Notes: generated by a model not told the origin, from the sequence alone. A stretch of 36,523 bases of DNA from Pseudomonadota bacterium (GCA_021847605.1 JAJZQN010000037.1:1-36523); one strand, 5' to 3'. Positions 1 through 9,105 are shown, numbered from the stretch's first letter. Translations and numbers: made by a program.

Positions 1-125
1 CTGATGACGAAGATGATACCGCTGATGATCCGACGATCATCCACCCGTGGCACCCCGTGAGACAGCGGAAAATACGGCTCGATCCGGCGCATCTGCGCCT
101 CCGACAACCAGATCAGATCACTCAT
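1..125 (-). CDS. IS5-family transposase, N-terminal fragment cut by the window edge
   Basis: This is the first 41 codons of a leftward gene that runs out of the window. The ATG at 125 gives a protein beginning MSDLIWLSEAQMRRIEPYFP, followed by a region ending DRRIISGIIFVI. This is the usual opening of IS5-type (DDE) transposases of sphingomonads and rhizobia, where a WLSxxQxxRIxPxFP stretch precedes a VDDRRVISGI stretch. A purine-rich GAGGAGG lies about 7 bases upstream of the ATG and would serve as ribosome binding site. The catalytic DDE residues lie outside the window, so activity cannot be judged. The family is recognised with good confidence; the subgroup is not. Confidence 0.8.
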   Translation of the reverse strand, partial: MSDLIWLSEAQMRRIEPYFPLSHGVPRVDDRRIISGIIFVI

Positions 126-200
126 GAAGACGCCTCCTCGCGCCGCCATTGAATCAACTAATCTCCATCCCTGCAAACAATTTAATAGGTCCTGATCCTA
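1..200 (-). mobile_element. End of an IS5-type insertion sequence (boundary approximate)
   Basis: The transposase start at 125 is preceded by an AT-richer stretch (about 140-200). Read leftward it runs TAGGATCAGGACCTATTAAA and then a TTGTTTGCAGGGATGG stretch. This position and composition fit the non-coding left end of an IS. The other end is outside the window, so the terminal inverted repeat and target duplication cannot be paired, and the boundary near 200 is a guess. Confidence 0.45.
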
Positions 201-420
201 GATCTCGGTCGGATGACGAGAAGTACGCCCGAATCTAACCCGATCCTGTTTCAAGCTCGTGTCAGCGCCATCATCATACGCCAAAGCGTTCGATCAATAA
301 GCCGGACTGTAATCGCTTTTCTCACTTAACACATCCGAGAAAACCAATTTCACGTAGCGCCTTCCCTACCCTACATGGGGTCGGCAACAGCAACCTCTTC
401 AACAAGGATCTGGACAGCCC
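201..420 (+). other. Upstream region of ahpC
   Basis: This stretch between the IS end and ahpC should hold the ahpC promoter. No convincing -35/-10 pair or OxyR-type ATAG/CTAT spaced motif could be fixed by eye. An AAGGA at 404-408 lies 12 bases before the ahpC ATG, which is rather long spacing. The IS end lies only about 220 bases upstream and could influence expression. Confidence 0.4.
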
Positions 421-984
421 ATGGCTCTCATCAACACCACCATCAAGCCTTTCAAGGCGACCGCCTACAAGGAAGGCAAGTTCGTCGACGTCACCGACGA
501 GGACGTGAAGGGCAAGTGGGCGATCTTCTTCTTCTACCCCGCCGACTTCACCTTCGTCTGCCCGACCGAGCTGGAAGATCTGGCCGGCATCTATCCGACC
601 CTTCAGGGTCTGGACGTCGAAGTCTATTCGGTGTCGACTGACACGCATTTCAGCCACAAGGCCTGGCATGACACGTCGCCGGCCATCGGCAAGATCAACT
701 ATTATATGCTGGGCGACCAGTCGGGCACCATCACCAACAATTTCGACGTGATGCGTCCGGGCGTTGGCCTCGCTGACCGTGCGACCTTCCTGGTCGATCC
801 CGAAGGCGTGATCCAGTTCATGGAAATCACTTCGGAAGGCGTCGGCCGCAACGCGACCGAACTGCTCCGCAAGGTGAAGGCTGCACAATATGTCGCCGCT
901 CACCCCGGCGAAGTGTGCCCGGCCAAGTGGGAAGAGGGTGAAACCACCCTGGCCCCGTCGCTGGATCTGGTCGGCAAGATCTAA
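421..984 (+). CDS. ahpC: Alkyl hydroperoxide reductase subunit C (2-Cys peroxiredoxin)
   Basis: AhpC reduces H2O2, organic hydroperoxides and peroxynitrite in the cytoplasm and is re-reduced by AhpF. The protein has 187 residues, the normal length for the bacterial AhpC subgroup. The peroxidatic cysteine is C47 in FTFVCPTE, with the conserved P40/T44 surround, and the resolving cysteine is C166 in EVCPAKW. The conserved arginine is R120 in [11 protein letters not shown]. The start begins [11 protein letters not shown], matching the family N-terminus. ahpF follows after 91 bases on the same strand; a strong hairpin in that gap may make AhpC more abundant than AhpF. Function is assigned with high confidence. 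Confidence 0.97.
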   Translation: MALINTTIKPFKATAYKEGKFVDVTDEDVKGKWAIFFFYPADFTFVCPTELEDLAGIYPTLQGLDVEVYSVSTDTHFSHKAWHDTSPAIGKINYYMLGDQSGTITNNFDVMRPGVGLADRATFLVDPEGVIQFMEITSEGVGRNATELLRKVKAAQYVAAHPGEVCPAKWEEGETTLAPSLDLVGKI

Positions 985-1012
985 AATACCCCACCCCTAG
1001 CGGGTCGCGATG

Positions 1013-1046
1013 TGGCCCGGGGTGGAACATCCTCCGCCCCGGGCCA
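1013..1046 (+). terminator. Intercistronic hairpin between ahpC and ahpF
   Basis: A perfect 10-bp stem, TGGCCCGGGG (1013-1022) with CCCCGGGCCA (1037-1046), has a 14-base loop and is followed by TATTTG. The U-tract is poor, so partial termination or an RNA-processing and stabilising role for ahpC mRNA is more likely than full termination. The ahpF ribosome binding site begins 14 bases further on. Confidence 0.6.
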
Positions 1047-1075
1047 TATTTGTATCCAAAGAAGGAGTTTTTCGC

Positions 1076-2656
1076 ATGCTCGACGCCACCCTGACGCAGC
1101 AGCTCAAGGCCTATCTGGTCAACATTCGCGAGCCGATCGAACTGGTCGCATCGCTGGGTGACGACGCCAAGTCGCAGGAACTGGGCGGGCTGCTGAACGA
1201 AATCGCCGCATTATCGGACAAGGTTACGGTCGTGACCGGTACCGACAAGCGCATCCCCAGCTTCATGATCCGCCGCACCGGCACCGATATTGGTGTCCGT
1301 TTCGCCGGTATCCCCATGGGGCATGAATTCACGTCGCTGGTACTGGCGCTGTTGCAGGTCGGGGGCCATCCGTCCAAGGCCGCGCAGGACCTGATCGATC
1401 AGGTCAAGAATATCGACGGCGATTTTGCGTTCGAAACCTATTTCTCGCTATCCTGTCAGAACTGCCCCGATGTGGTGCAGGCGCTGAACCTGATGAGCGT
1501 CCTCAATCCCCGGATCAGCCATGTCGCCATCGACGGCGCGCTGTTCAAGGAAGAGGTGGATGCGCGCAAGGTAATGGCGGTGCCGACCATCTTCCTGAAC
1601 GGCGAACCGTTCGGCAGCGGCCGTATGGAAATGGAGCAGATCGTCGCCAAGATCGACAGCGGCGCGGCTGCTCGCGCGGCCGACAAGATCAAGCGGCAGG
1701 ACCCGTTCGAAGTGCTGGTCATCGGTGGCGGTCCCGCAGGCGCGGCGTCGGCCATCTATGCCGCGCGCAAGGGCATCCGCACGGGTGTCGCGGCCGAGCG
1801 TTTCGGCGGTCAGGTGCTGGACACGATGGACATTGAGAATTTCATCTCGGTCAGCCGCACCGAAGGGCCGAAGCTGGCGTCAGCGCTGGAAGCCCATGTG
1901 AAGGATTATGATGTCGAGATCATGAACCTGCAAAAGGCCGCCAAGCTGATCCCCGCCAAGACCGAAGGCGGCTATCATGAAGTGGTGCTGGAAAATGGCG
2001 CGTCGCTGAAAGGGCGCACCGTGATCCTGTCCACCGGCGCGCGCTGGAGGCAGATGGGCGTACCGGGCGAGGACGAATATCGCAACAAGGGCGTGGCTTA
2101 CTGCCCGCATTGCGACGGCCCGCTGTTCAAGGGCAAGCGGGTGGCGGTGATCGGCGGCGGCAATAGCGGCGTCGAAGCGGCCATCGATCTGGCCGGCATC
2201 GTCGCCCATGTGACGCTGATCGAATATGACAGCCAGTTGCGGGCTGACGCCGTTCTTCAGCGCAAACTCGCCAGCCTGCCCAATGTGAAGATCATCACGT
2301 CGGCGCTGACGACCAAGGTCGACGGCAATGGCGAGCGGGTGACGGGCCTGTCGTACAAGGATCGCAACAGCGGCACCGAGCATGACGTCGAACTGGAAGG
2401 CATCTTCGTCCAGATCGGGCTGGTTCCCAACACCGAATGGCTGAAGGACAGCATCGCCCTGTCGCCGCGCGGTGAAATCGAGATCGATGTGCGGGGCGAA
2501 ACCAGCGTGCCGGGCATCTTCGCGGCGGGGGACTGCACGACGGTGCCCTATAAGCAGATCGTGATTGCGATGGGTGCGGGATCGACGGCGGCGCTTTCGG
2601 CTTTCGATTATCTCATCCGCCTGCCCGCCAGCGAAGAGGCGGCGCAAGCAGCATAA
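1076..2656 (+). CDS. ahpF: Alkyl hydroperoxide reductase subunit F (flavoprotein disulfide reductase)
   Basis: AhpF passes electrons from NADH through FAD and two CxxC centres to AhpC. The ATG at 1076 is preceded by GAAGGAG (1061-1067) and gives a 526-residue protein beginning [14 protein letters not shown], as in the family; an upstream in-frame ATG at 1010 lacks support. Domains in order are a tandem thioredoxin-like N-terminal domain (about 1-200) with SCQNC (C127, C130), an FAD-binding GGGPAG motif near 217-222, the redox-active CPHC (C343-C346) and an NAD-binding GGGNSG near 360-365. The C-terminal GIFAAGDCT motif of the FAD domain is also present. All catalytic centres look intact. Confidence 0.97.
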   Translation: MLDATLTQQLKAYLVNIREPIELVASLGDDAKSQELGGLLNEIAALSDKVTVVTGTDKRIPSFMIRRTGTDIGVRFAGIPMGHEFTSLVLALLQVGGHPSKAAQDLIDQVKNIDGDFAFETYFSLSCQNCPDVVQALNLMSVLNPRISHVAIDGALFKEEVDARKVMAVPTIFLNGEPFGSGRMEMEQIVAKIDSGAAARAADKIKRQDPFEVLVIGGGPAGAASAIYAARKGIRTGVAAERFGGQVLDTMDIENFISVSRTEGPKLASALEAHVKDYDVEIMNLQKAAKLIPAKTEGGYHEVVLENGASLKGRTVILSTGARWRQMGVPGEDEYRNKGVAYCPHCDGPLFKGKRVAVIGGGNSGVEAAIDLAGIVAHVTLIEYDSQLRADAVLQRKLASLPNVKIITSALTTKVDGNGERVTGLSYKDRNSGTEHDVELEGIFVQIGLVPNTEWLKDSIALSPRGEIEIDVRGETSVPGIFAAGDCTTVPYKQIVIAMGAGSTAALSAFDYLIRLPASEEAAQAA

Positions 2657-2665
2657 GCAAAGGGA

Positions 2666-2699
2666 GGGCCGGTCCGATTAGAAGGACCGGCCCTTCTTT
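2666..2699 (+). terminator. Rho-independent terminator shared by ahpF and the convergent MFS gene
   Basis: GGGCCGGTCC (2666-2675) pairs perfectly with GGACCGGCCC (2684-2693) around an 8-base loop and is followed by TTCTTT. It lies between two convergent stop codons. On the opposite strand the stem is followed by TCCCTTTG, so termination there would be weaker. Confidence 0.8.
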
Positions 2700-3867
2700 A
2701 TGGCTTCGTCTCGGGCATCCGGGCGAAGATCGGCAGCACCACCAGCGCCACCAGCGCGATCAGCGCACCGGGGATCAGTGGCCAGCCGGTACGTTCAATC
2801 AGCAGATGCGAGAGCCAGGGCGTGAGGCCGCCGAAGATCGCCGTGGCGGCGGTTGCACCCAGCGCGAGGCCGGTGAGGCGCCCTTCGCCCGGAAATTGTT
2901 CGGCGGTGGCGACCGCACCCACGGCGCTGACTGCGCCGCCAAGGCCCGCGAGGATAAGCGCCCCTGCGAGCGCCAGGCCCGGGCCGTGCAGCATCGACAG
3001 GAACATCGGCACCGGCAGCAGGATCGCCGCCAGCGCCGCAAGGGTGGAGAGCCAGAGCGCCACCCCCTCGCCCATATGGCCAACGCCAGTCAGGAAGGCG
3101 GGGACATAGGTGATGCCGACATAATAGGTGATCGACCCCAGCGCGGAGATGGCGAAGCCGCGCAATATGGGCAGGCGATGATGGCGCAAGCTATGACGCA
3201 GGGGCGATGCCGGTACGGTGCCACCCTCCGCCTGGCGCCGGAAATCCGGGGACTCCTCCATGCTGGTGCGGGCGAGCAGGATGACGGCGGCCATGGCGGC
3301 GCCGACGAAGAAGGGGATGCGCCAGCCCCAGTCCATCAGACTGGCTTCATCCAGCAACGCGACTGTGAGTGCGGAAATGCCCGCGGCGAGCAATGCGCCA
3401 ATCTCGCTGGCGGCCGAGGCGAGCGAGGTGACGAAGCCGCGGCGATGGACAGGCGCGCCCTCCACCAGATAGGCGACGACGCCGGTATATTCGCCCCCGA
3501 CCGAGAAGGCCATGAGGCAGCGCAGCCCAAGCAGCATCCATCCGGCCACCGGCCCGGCCTGCGCATGGGTGGGCAGCAGCGCGGTCGCCAGCATGGCAAG
3601 GCTCATCAACGTCATCGACGCCAGCATGGTGACGCGCCGTCCATAACGATCGCCGATATGGCCAAAGACGATCGCGCCGAACGGACGCATGGCATAGGCC
3701 AGTGCAAAACCCGCCAATATCTGCGTCAGGCCCGCGTCGCCACCGACCGAGAAGATACGCGAGAGCAGGGTCGCGAGATAGAGATAGAGGGTGAAATCAT
3801 ACCATTCGACAATCGTCGACAGCCCCGCCACGACCAGCGATCGACGGGACATGGCGCTGGCGGGCAT
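2698..3867 (-). CDS. MFS transporter, metabolite:H+ symporter (MHS/ProP-like) type
   Basis: A polytopic inner-membrane transporter of 389 residues. The N-terminal STIVEWYDFTLY motif in the first helix and the loop 2-3 signature GHIGDRYGRR (residues 69-78), preceded by AYAMRPFGAIVF, are hallmarks of the MHS subfamily. That subfamily moves osmolytes or carboxylates such as proline, betaine, citrate, ketoglutarate or shikimate with protons. The start is set at ATG 3867 because AAGGAG lies 5 bases upstream; a GTG at 3873 would overlap that site. The protein is shorter than the usual ~430 residues, mainly in the C-terminal half. The gene stands alone, convergent with ahpF, so the substrate cannot be inferred. 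Confidence 0.88.
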   Translation of the reverse strand: MPASAMSRRSLVVAGLSTIVEWYDFTLYLYLATLLSRIFSVGGDAGLTQILAGFALAYAMRPFGAIVFGHIGDRYGRRVTMLASMTLMSLAMLATALLPTHAQAGPVAGWMLLGLRCLMAFSVGGEYTGVVAYLVEGAPVHRRGFVTSLASAASEIGALLAAGISALTVALLDEASLMDWGWRIPFFVGAAMAAVILLARTSMEESPDFRRQAEGGTVPASPLRHSLRHHRLPILRGFAISALGSITYYVGITYVPAFLTGVGHMGEGVALWLSTLAALAAILLPVPMFLSMLHGPGLALAGALILAGLGGAVSAVGAVATAEQFPGEGRLTGLALGATAATAIFGGLTPWLSHLLIERTGWPLIPGALIALVALVVLPIFARMPETKP

Positions 3868-4366
3868 GGACACTCCTTGTACGATGGGGCGGCGTTCCGG
3901 TTCGAACGCACGGAGAATAGATTTCGACCCGGACGGTGCCGATGGCTTAGCCTGACAGAGTGGGGCGCGATGTAGGAAGTTCGCCGCTTAGCTTCGCATA
4001 TTTCCCGGCGATTTTGTCATTTTATGTCCTTCCCCTGAAATTATCGCAAAGCCGGTTCCATAGCCTGCACGATCAGACTGAACGGACGACGAGTATCCCA
4101 TGCGCGCCATGTCGTAGGATAGGGAAATGTTGGTCATGGGAAAGCATGGGCCAACAGCGGTCACTTTGCCAAGTCGGCAAACCTCTCAGGTGAGGCTGCC
4201 GAATACAGCCTCAACCCGCCAGTGATTCCCGGACAATCGGGGGTTCCAAACGACCCGGCAATGCAGGAGACCTCCTCACTCCCGCAGAATTGCGTGACGA
4301 ATGTTCGGCAAATATGTGCTTCCCGACAGGGTAGAGATGAGGAAGGGCGTTTGGTGAGATAGGCAC
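3868..4366. other. Gene-poor gap of about 500 bases
   Basis: No convincing gene was found. The part nearest 3868 should hold the MFS promoter. From about 4060 to 4350 the sequence is less GC-rich. It has a leftward reading frame ending near 4161 with a vaguely protein-like stretch, but no ribosome binding site or recognisable domain, so it may be a decayed remnant. The right edge is the 3' flank of the SDR gene. Confidence 0.4.
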
Positions 4367-5128
4367 TTAGATGTGAATACCGCCGGCCACTTCGATCCGC
4401 TGCGCGTTGACCCAACCGAATTCGTCCGAAAGCAGGCCCGCGATGACCGGGCCGACATCTTCGGGGCCGCCAACCCGGCCAAGCGCGGTATGGGATGCCA
4501 ACGTCTTGTTGACTTCCGGATTATCACGCACGATCCCGCCGCTGAAATCGGTGGCAATGGCACCCGGCGCAACGACGTTGGCCGAGATGCGGCGCGGGCC
4601 GAGTTCCAGCGCCATGTAGCGTGTAAGCGCTTCGACGGCGGCTTTCATAGGCCCGTAGATAGCACGTCCGGGGAACGCAAAGCGCGCCAGGCCCGACGAG
4701 ACATTCACGATGCGTCCACCGTCGTTCATCAGCGGCAGCAGCTTTTGGGTCAGCAGGTAGGGGCCTTTGAAATGCACGGCAAACTGTGCGTCTAGTTCCG
4801 CTTCCGTCCCGTCGGCAAGCGTCGCCATGGAGGAACTGCCGGCGTTGTTAACCAGATAATCGAACCGCTCGGCATCCATAGTGGCCAACGCCACCCGGAC
4901 CTGTTCGGCGAAAGCGTTGAAGCTGGCAGCGACACCGACATCGAGCTGCAAGGCAATCGCCTTGGCGCCGGCAGCCTCGATCTGTGCAACGCTCTTGTCC
5001 GCTTCATCGCGGTTGGTGTTGTACGTGATGATCGAGGATACGCCGCGCTGGGCAAGGCGCAGTGCCGCGTCCCGACCCATGCCCCTGCTGCCACCGGTGA
5101 TAATCGCAATGCGTGCCTGTTCTGCCAT
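4367..5128 (-). CDS. Short-chain dehydrogenase/reductase (SDR, classical type)
   Basis: A cytoplasmic NAD(P)-dependent oxidoreductase of 253 residues, the typical length of classical SDRs. The Rossmann motif TGGSRGMG is at residues 11-18, NNAG at 94-97, and the catalytic serine lies in NVSSG (144/145) with Y158 and K162 in YGPMK. The start at ATG 5128 is chosen because AAGGAG lies 7 bases upstream; the ATG six bases earlier is too close to it. It closely resembles the SDR oxidoreductases usually found divergent from a LysR regulator, as here. The pair probably responds to a reactive carbonyl or aromatic compound, but the substrate is unknown. The gene is visibly less GC-rich than its neighbours, a possible sign of transfer. 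Confidence 0.92.
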   Translation of the reverse strand: MAEQARIAIITGGSRGMGRDAALRLAQRGVSSIITYNTNRDEADKSVAQIEAAGAKAIALQLDVGVAASFNAFAEQVRVALATMDAERFDYLVNNAGSSSMATLADGTEAELDAQFAVHFKGPYLLTQKLLPLMNDGGRIVNVSSGLARFAFPGRAIYGPMKAAVEALTRYMALELGPRRISANVVAPGAIATDFSGGIVRDNPEVNKTLASHTALGRVGGPEDVGPVIAGLLSDEFGWVNAQRIEVAGGIHI

Positions 5129-5168
5129 GATCATTCTCCTTCTGACAGAGAAATAGGCGCTTCCATTG

Positions 5169-5187
5169 TTATCGATAAGACGCTTAT
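5169..5187. promoter_or_regulatory. Candidate LysR operator between the SDR gene and its regulator
   Basis: Two overlapping inverted repeats lie in the 89-base divergent gap: TTATCGATAA at 5169-5178, and ATAAG-ACG-CTTAT at 5175-5187. A T-N11-A spacing, the core of LysR-type sites, runs from T5176 to A5188. LysR regulators commonly bind such sites between themselves and a divergent target. Confidence 0.5.
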
Positions 5188-5217
5188 ATTCCAACATACT
5201 GTACGGAAAATTGAACA

Positions 5218-6117
5218 ATGCGAACTGATTTTGCTGCGGCCCGCGCTTTCGTGGCGGTCGCGAGGGCAGGCGGCTTTCGAGAGGCGGCAAAAGTAACGGG
5301 CCAGAGTGCATCGAGCCTGAGCGGTGCGGTGAAACGGTTAGAGGATCAACTGAACGTGCGTTTGCTCAATCGCACGACACGCAGCGTATCCACGACCGAG
5401 GCCGGTGCGCTTCTGCTGTTGCGGTTGCAGGCGGCGATGACCGACATGGAGGCTGCGCTGGAACATGCAAATGATTACCGGCAAGAGCCGCAAGGCACGT
5501 TGCGGCTTAATGTTCCCTTGGGCGTGGCAAGTCTTGTGTTGCCGCGCCTGCTTCCGGATTTTGTCCGGCGTTTCCCGGAAATTCGGGTCGAAATCATAGC
5601 CGAACACCAACTTGTGGACATTCTGGACGCAGGTTGCGACGCAGGTATCCGTTATGATGAGCGGCTGACCAAGAACATGATCTCCCTGCCGATCGGCCCC
5701 GCGCGGCAAAGGTTCGCAACCGCCGCTTCGCCAGCCTATCTCGCTAGACACGGTAGGCCGCAACACCCGCAGGACCTGCTAGATCATGCCTGCATCGCCG
5801 CCAGCGTGCGCGGTGGAGCTGCCTTGCCCTGGGAGTTCGAGCGCGATGGCGAAATTGTCGTGGTGGAAGCCAGCGGGCCTCTGTTGATCGATGTCAACGC
5901 GCTCAAGCTCGCCGTTGCGTCTGCTGTCGAGGGTTGCGGGATCGTTCACCTTTTCGAGGACTGGCTGCATCCAGAAATCAGTAGCGGCGCGCTGGAACCC
6001 GTTCTTGAGCCATGGTGGCAGAGTTTCAATGGGCCTTCGCTATATTATCACGGCCGCGACCGTATACCCGCCTGTCTGCAGGCCTTCATCAATTTCGTGC
6101 AGAACAGCAGGTGGTGA
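5218..6117 (+). CDS. LysR-family transcriptional regulator
   Basis: A DNA-binding regulator of 299 residues, the normal family length. Residues 1-60 form the winged HTH (AAARAFVAVARAGGF, then QSASSLSGAVKRLE and LLNRTTRSVSTTEAG). Residues ~88-295 form the periplasmic-binding-protein-like effector domain. The sequence resembles the large group of LysR regulators paired with SDRs or quinone reductases. It is divergent from the SDR gene, with candidate operator palindromes in the gap, so it probably controls that gene and itself. The ATG at 5218 has a weak upstream ribosome binding site. The inducer is unknown. Confidence 0.93.
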   Translation: MRTDFAAARAFVAVARAGGFREAAKVTGQSASSLSGAVKRLEDQLNVRLLNRTTRSVSTTEAGALLLLRLQAAMTDMEAALEHANDYRQEPQGTLRLNVPLGVASLVLPRLLPDFVRRFPEIRVEIIAEHQLVDILDAGCDAGIRYDERLTKNMISLPIGPARQRFATAASPAYLARHGRPQHPQDLLDHACIAASVRGGAALPWEFERDGEIVVVEASGPLLIDVNALKLAVASAVEGCGIVHLFEDWLHPEISSGALEPVLEPWWQSFNGPSLYYHGRDRIPACLQAFINFVQNSRW

Positions 6118-6238
6118 ACCGGGCTTGACCGACAAACAGGCATTTTTCGTCAGCGACCACATTCAGGCATCATGCGCGATCGGATAAACGAGCAGCATTG
6201 ATCGCTATCGGACTTTCCGACCGTCATGCCGGATCAGA

Positions 6239-6261
6239 CCTGTCCTGAGCCTGCCGAAGGA
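6239..6261. repeat. Dispersed intergenic repeat of the TCCTTCGxCAxGCTCAGGA type
   Basis: The stretch CTGTCCTGAGCCTGCCGAAG and the bases after it match the short palindrome-like sequence found in many copies between genes of sphingomonads and other proteobacteria. It is recognised from memory, and only this one clear copy is in the window. It lies just downstream of the transpeptidase gene on that gene's transcript. Confidence 0.5.
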
Positions 6262-6292
6262 GCCGGGATAGCGTCAGTTTAATAGCCCACCA

Positions 6293-6970
6293 TCACCGCC
6301 AGCGGAAGATCGACATGTCCACTTCCAGCATCGGCACATCGTCGCGGTCGGGTGGCGGCAGGGTAGCGGACCGGCCCCCGCCCGGCGTGAAGGTGACGAT
6401 GCTGCTGCCCGGATCGCCCGTGACCAGCGGGTCGAGGCGGATGGCGGCGCTCAGGCGGTCGGTCGTGACCTGCGCCAGCGTGCCGATGCGCGTCAGGGTG
6501 AAGAGTTTCTGGGCAAAGGCATAGGGCAGGCGGATGCAGCCATGACTGGCGGGATAGCCCGGATTATGGCCGGCGTGGAGCGCGATGCCATCCCATGTCA
6601 ACCGCTGCATGAAGGGCATGGGCGCGTTGCTGTAGATGTTGGAGCGGTGCCATTGGCGTTTTTGCAGGATCGGAAATTCGCCGGTCGGGGTGCGATGCCC
6701 CTTCATCCCCGTCGATACGCTGGCCGCGCCGATCAGCCGGTCGCCGCGATAGACATGGACCATCTGTGCTTCGATACTGATGACCATATAGAGCGGCGCG
6801 CCGTCGCCCATATCGGGCCCACCCTCTGCATCATCCATCCAGCGATAGGCGCCGGGCGCCAGCGTCGCGTCGGACACGGCGCCCGTGGCGGCCGGGATGG
6901 CGAGCATCGCGATGCTGAGCAAAAGGGTCCGCAGGACTGGCATTAAGCCTTTCTTAACCATCATCTTCAT
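6293..6970 (-). CDS. L,D-transpeptidase (YkuD domain), exported
   Basis: Enzymes of this family form 3-3 cross-links in peptidoglycan or attach proteins to it in the periplasm. From ATG 6970 the protein has 225 residues, with a signal peptide (MKMMVKKG, then LLLSIAMLAIPAATGA) to about residue 31. A YkuD domain spans about 58-175. The catalytic motif SHGCIR is at 142-147 (C145), preceded by the conserved HAGH at 132-135 and the TPTGEF strand. The start is uncertain: ATGs at 6964, 6961 and 6943 all keep the signal peptide, and 6943 has AAAGG just upstream. The long upstream frame extension to 7084 is not believed. It is monocistronic and divergent from ilvD. Confidence 0.9.
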   Translation of the reverse strand: MKMMVKKGLMPVLRTLLLSIAMLAIPAATGAVSDATLAPGAYRWMDDAEGGPDMGDGAPLYMVISIEAQMVHVYRGDRLIGAASVSTGMKGHRTPTGEFPILQKRQWHRSNIYSNAPMPFMQRLTWDGIALHAGHNPGYPASHGCIRLPYAFAQKLFTLTRIGTLAQVTTDRLSAAIRLDPLVTGDPGSSIVTFTPGGGRSATLPPPDRDDVPMLEVDMSIFRWR

Positions 6971-7217
6971 CAGCGCCAGCCCAACCGGGCCGTTCGCGCG
7001 ACAAGACGCACGATCGCCGGTCCCACGATGGGACAAGCCATCGGTGCGGGCCAAGGGCTGGGAGCGCCCCCTCCCCCGCGCCATCGAAAGGAAATGATGC
7101 GTCCGGCCATCACTGAAGCATGCAAGGCCGGGTTTAACCGGCGATTTGCGTAATTATATGTTTCGCAGCGGTCCCCCGCGCTGTAAGGGGCCGACTCCAT
7201 TCAAAGGATTTATGACA

Positions 7218-9068
7218 ATGCCTGCCTATCGTTCCCGCACCACCACCCATGGCCGCAACATGGCGGGGGCCCGTGGCCTATGGCGGGCGACGGGGATGAA
7301 GGACGAGGATTTCGGCAAGCCGATCATCGCCATTGCCAACAGCTTCACCCAGTTCGTGCCGGGTCACGTCCATCTGAAGGATCTGGGCCAGCTTGTCGCG
7401 CGTGAGATTGAAGCGGCGGGCGGCGTCGCCAAGGAATTCAACACCATCGCGGTCGATGACGGCATCGCCATGGGCCATGGCGGCATGCTCTATTCGCTGC
7501 CCAGCCGTGACCTGATCGCCGACAGCGTCGAATATATGGTCAATGCCCATTGCGCCGACGCGATCGTGTGCATTTCCAACTGCGACAAGATCACGCCCGG
7601 CATGCTGATGGCCGCGATGCGCCTGAACATCCCGGTCGTGTTCGTATCCGGCGGGCCGATGGAAGCGGGCAAGACGGTGGTGCGCGGCAAGAAGGTGGCG
7701 CTCGATCTGGTCGACGCGATGGTCGTTGCCGCCGACGAAAGCTATACCGACGAGGAAGTGACGACCATCGAACGGTCGGCCTGCCCCACCTGCGGCAGTT
7801 GTTCGGGCATGTTCACCGCCAATTCGATGAACTGCCTGACCGAGGCGCTGGGCCTGTCGTTGCCGGGCAATGGTTCGACGCTGGCGACCCATGCCGACCG
7901 CGAGCGCCTGTTCCGTGAGGCGGGCCATGTCATCGTCGACATCACCAAACGCTATTATGAGCAGGATGACGACAGCGTCCTGCCGCGCAACATCGCCAGT
8001 TTCGGCGCGTTCGAAAATGCGATGAGCCTGGACATCGCCATGGGCGGTTCGACCAATACGGTGCTGCACCTGCTGGCCGCCGCCTATGAAGGCGGGGTCG
8101 ATTTCACCATGGCCGACATCGACCGGCTGTCGCGCCGCGTGCCGTGCCTGTGCAAGGTCGCCCCGGCGAAGAATGACGTCCATATGGAGGACGTGCATCG
8201 CGCCGGCGGGATCATGGCGATATTGGGCGAACTGGAGCGTGCGGGCCTGATCGACGCCAGCCTGCCCACGGTTCACAGCCGGACCATGGCCGACGCGCTG
8301 GCCCGGTGGGACATTGGCCGCACCAACAGCGAAGAGGTGCGCAAATTCTATCGCGCGGCGCCCGGCGGCGTGCCGACGCAGGTGGCGTTCAGCCAGTCGG
8401 AACGCTGGGAAGAACTGGACACCGACCGCGAAAAGGGCGTGATCCGTTCGGCCGAGCATCCCTTTTCCAAGGATGGTGGCCTTGCCGTATTGTTCGGCAA
8501 TCTGGCGCCCGAGGGCTGCATCGTGAAGACGGCGGGCGTGGATGACTCCATCCTCGTCTTCCACGGCACGGCCCGCGTCTATGAAAGTCAGGATGCGGCG
8601 GTGGCCGGTATCCTCGGCAATGAAGTGAAGGCGAACGACGTGGTCGTCATCCGCTATGAAGGGCCAAAGGGTGGTCCCGGCATGCAGGAAATGCTGTATC
8701 CGACCAGTTACCTGAAGTCGAAGGGGCTGGGCAAAGCCTGCGCGCTCATCACCGACGGGCGTTTTTCGGGCGGCACGTCGGGCCTGTCCATCGGCCATGT
8801 ATCGCCGGAAGCGGCCGAAGGCGGCCTGATCGCCCTGGTCGAAACAGGCGATCCCATCGTGATCGACATCCCCGCCCGCGTCATCAAGGTCGATCTGGAC
8901 GACGCGGTGCTGGCCGAGCGCCGCGCAGAGATGGAAGCACGCGGCAACAAGGCGTGGAAGCCGTTCGGCCGCAAGCGCGAAGTGTCGCCTGCGCTGCGCG
9001 CCTATGCCGCGATGACCACCAACGCCGCCAAGGGCGCGGTGCGCGACGTCAGCCAGGTCGAGAAGTAA
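7218..9068 (+). CDS. ilvD: Dihydroxy-acid dehydratase
   Basis: Catalyses dehydration of 2,3-dihydroxy-isovalerate and its methylvalerate homologue in valine, isoleucine and pantothenate synthesis, using an iron-sulfur cluster. The protein begins [20 protein letters not shown], aligning with E. coli IlvD. From ATG 7218 it has 616 residues, the same length as I recall for E. coli. The in-frame ATG at 7212 is an alternative, but AAAGGA (7203-7208) suits 7218 better. Cluster region cysteines are seen in CISNCDK (C122) and CPTCGSCSG (C189, C192, C195). The C-terminal [19 protein letters not shown] motif is intact. No leader peptide or attenuator was recognised in the ~250 bases upstream. Confidence 0.97.
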   Translation: MPAYRSRTTTHGRNMAGARGLWRATGMKDEDFGKPIIAIANSFTQFVPGHVHLKDLGQLVAREIEAAGGVAKEFNTIAVDDGIAMGHGGMLYSLPSRDLIADSVEYMVNAHCADAIVCISNCDKITPGMLMAAMRLNIPVVFVSGGPMEAGKTVVRGKKVALDLVDAMVVAADESYTDEEVTTIERSACPTCGSCSGMFTANSMNCLTEALGLSLPGNGSTLATHADRERLFREAGHVIVDITKRYYEQDDDSVLPRNIASFGAFENAMSLDIAMGGSTNTVLHLLAAAYEGGVDFTMADIDRLSRRVPCLCKVAPAKNDVHMEDVHRAGGIMAILGELERAGLIDASLPTVHSRTMADALARWDIGRTNSEEVRKFYRAAPGGVPTQVAFSQSERWEELDTDREKGVIRSAEHPFSKDGGLAVLFGNLAPEGCIVKTAGVDDSILVFHGTARVYESQDAAVAGILGNEVKANDVVVIRYEGPKGGPGMQEMLYPTSYLKSKGLGKACALITDGRFSGGTSGLSIGHVSPEAAEGGLIALVETGDPIVIDIPARVIKVDLDDAVLAERRAEMEARGNKAWKPFGRKREVSPALRAYAAMTTNAAKGAVRDVSQVEK

Positions 9069-9077
9069 AAGGCCTTT

Positions 9078-9105
9078 GCCCCGCTATCCCATGGGATAGC
9101 GGGGC
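9078..9105. terminator. Perfect 28-bp palindrome downstream of ilvD
   Basis: GCCCCGCTATCCC (9078-9090) and GGGATAGCGGGGC (9093-9105) are perfect complements around a central AT. As RNA this is a very stable hairpin ten bases after the ilvD stop, so a terminator or 3'-end protector is likely. There is no T-run after it (AATTCAGG), which makes it atypical; a protein-binding site upstream of the antiporter gene is the alternative. Confidence 0.6.

Noticed and set aside
2806..3975. A 389-codon open frame on the + strand
   Set aside because: It is antisense to the MHS-type transporter gene, and its Arg/Gly/Gln-rich translation has no domain.
4161..4415. An 84-codon leftward frame in the gap before the SDR gene
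   Set aside because: It overlaps the SDR 3' end and has no ribosome binding site or recognisable domain; at most it is a decayed remnant.
7278..8798. A 506-codon open frame on the minus strand
   Set aside because: It lies wholly within ilvD, which is unmistakable; the frame is His/Arg/Gln-rich without any motif.
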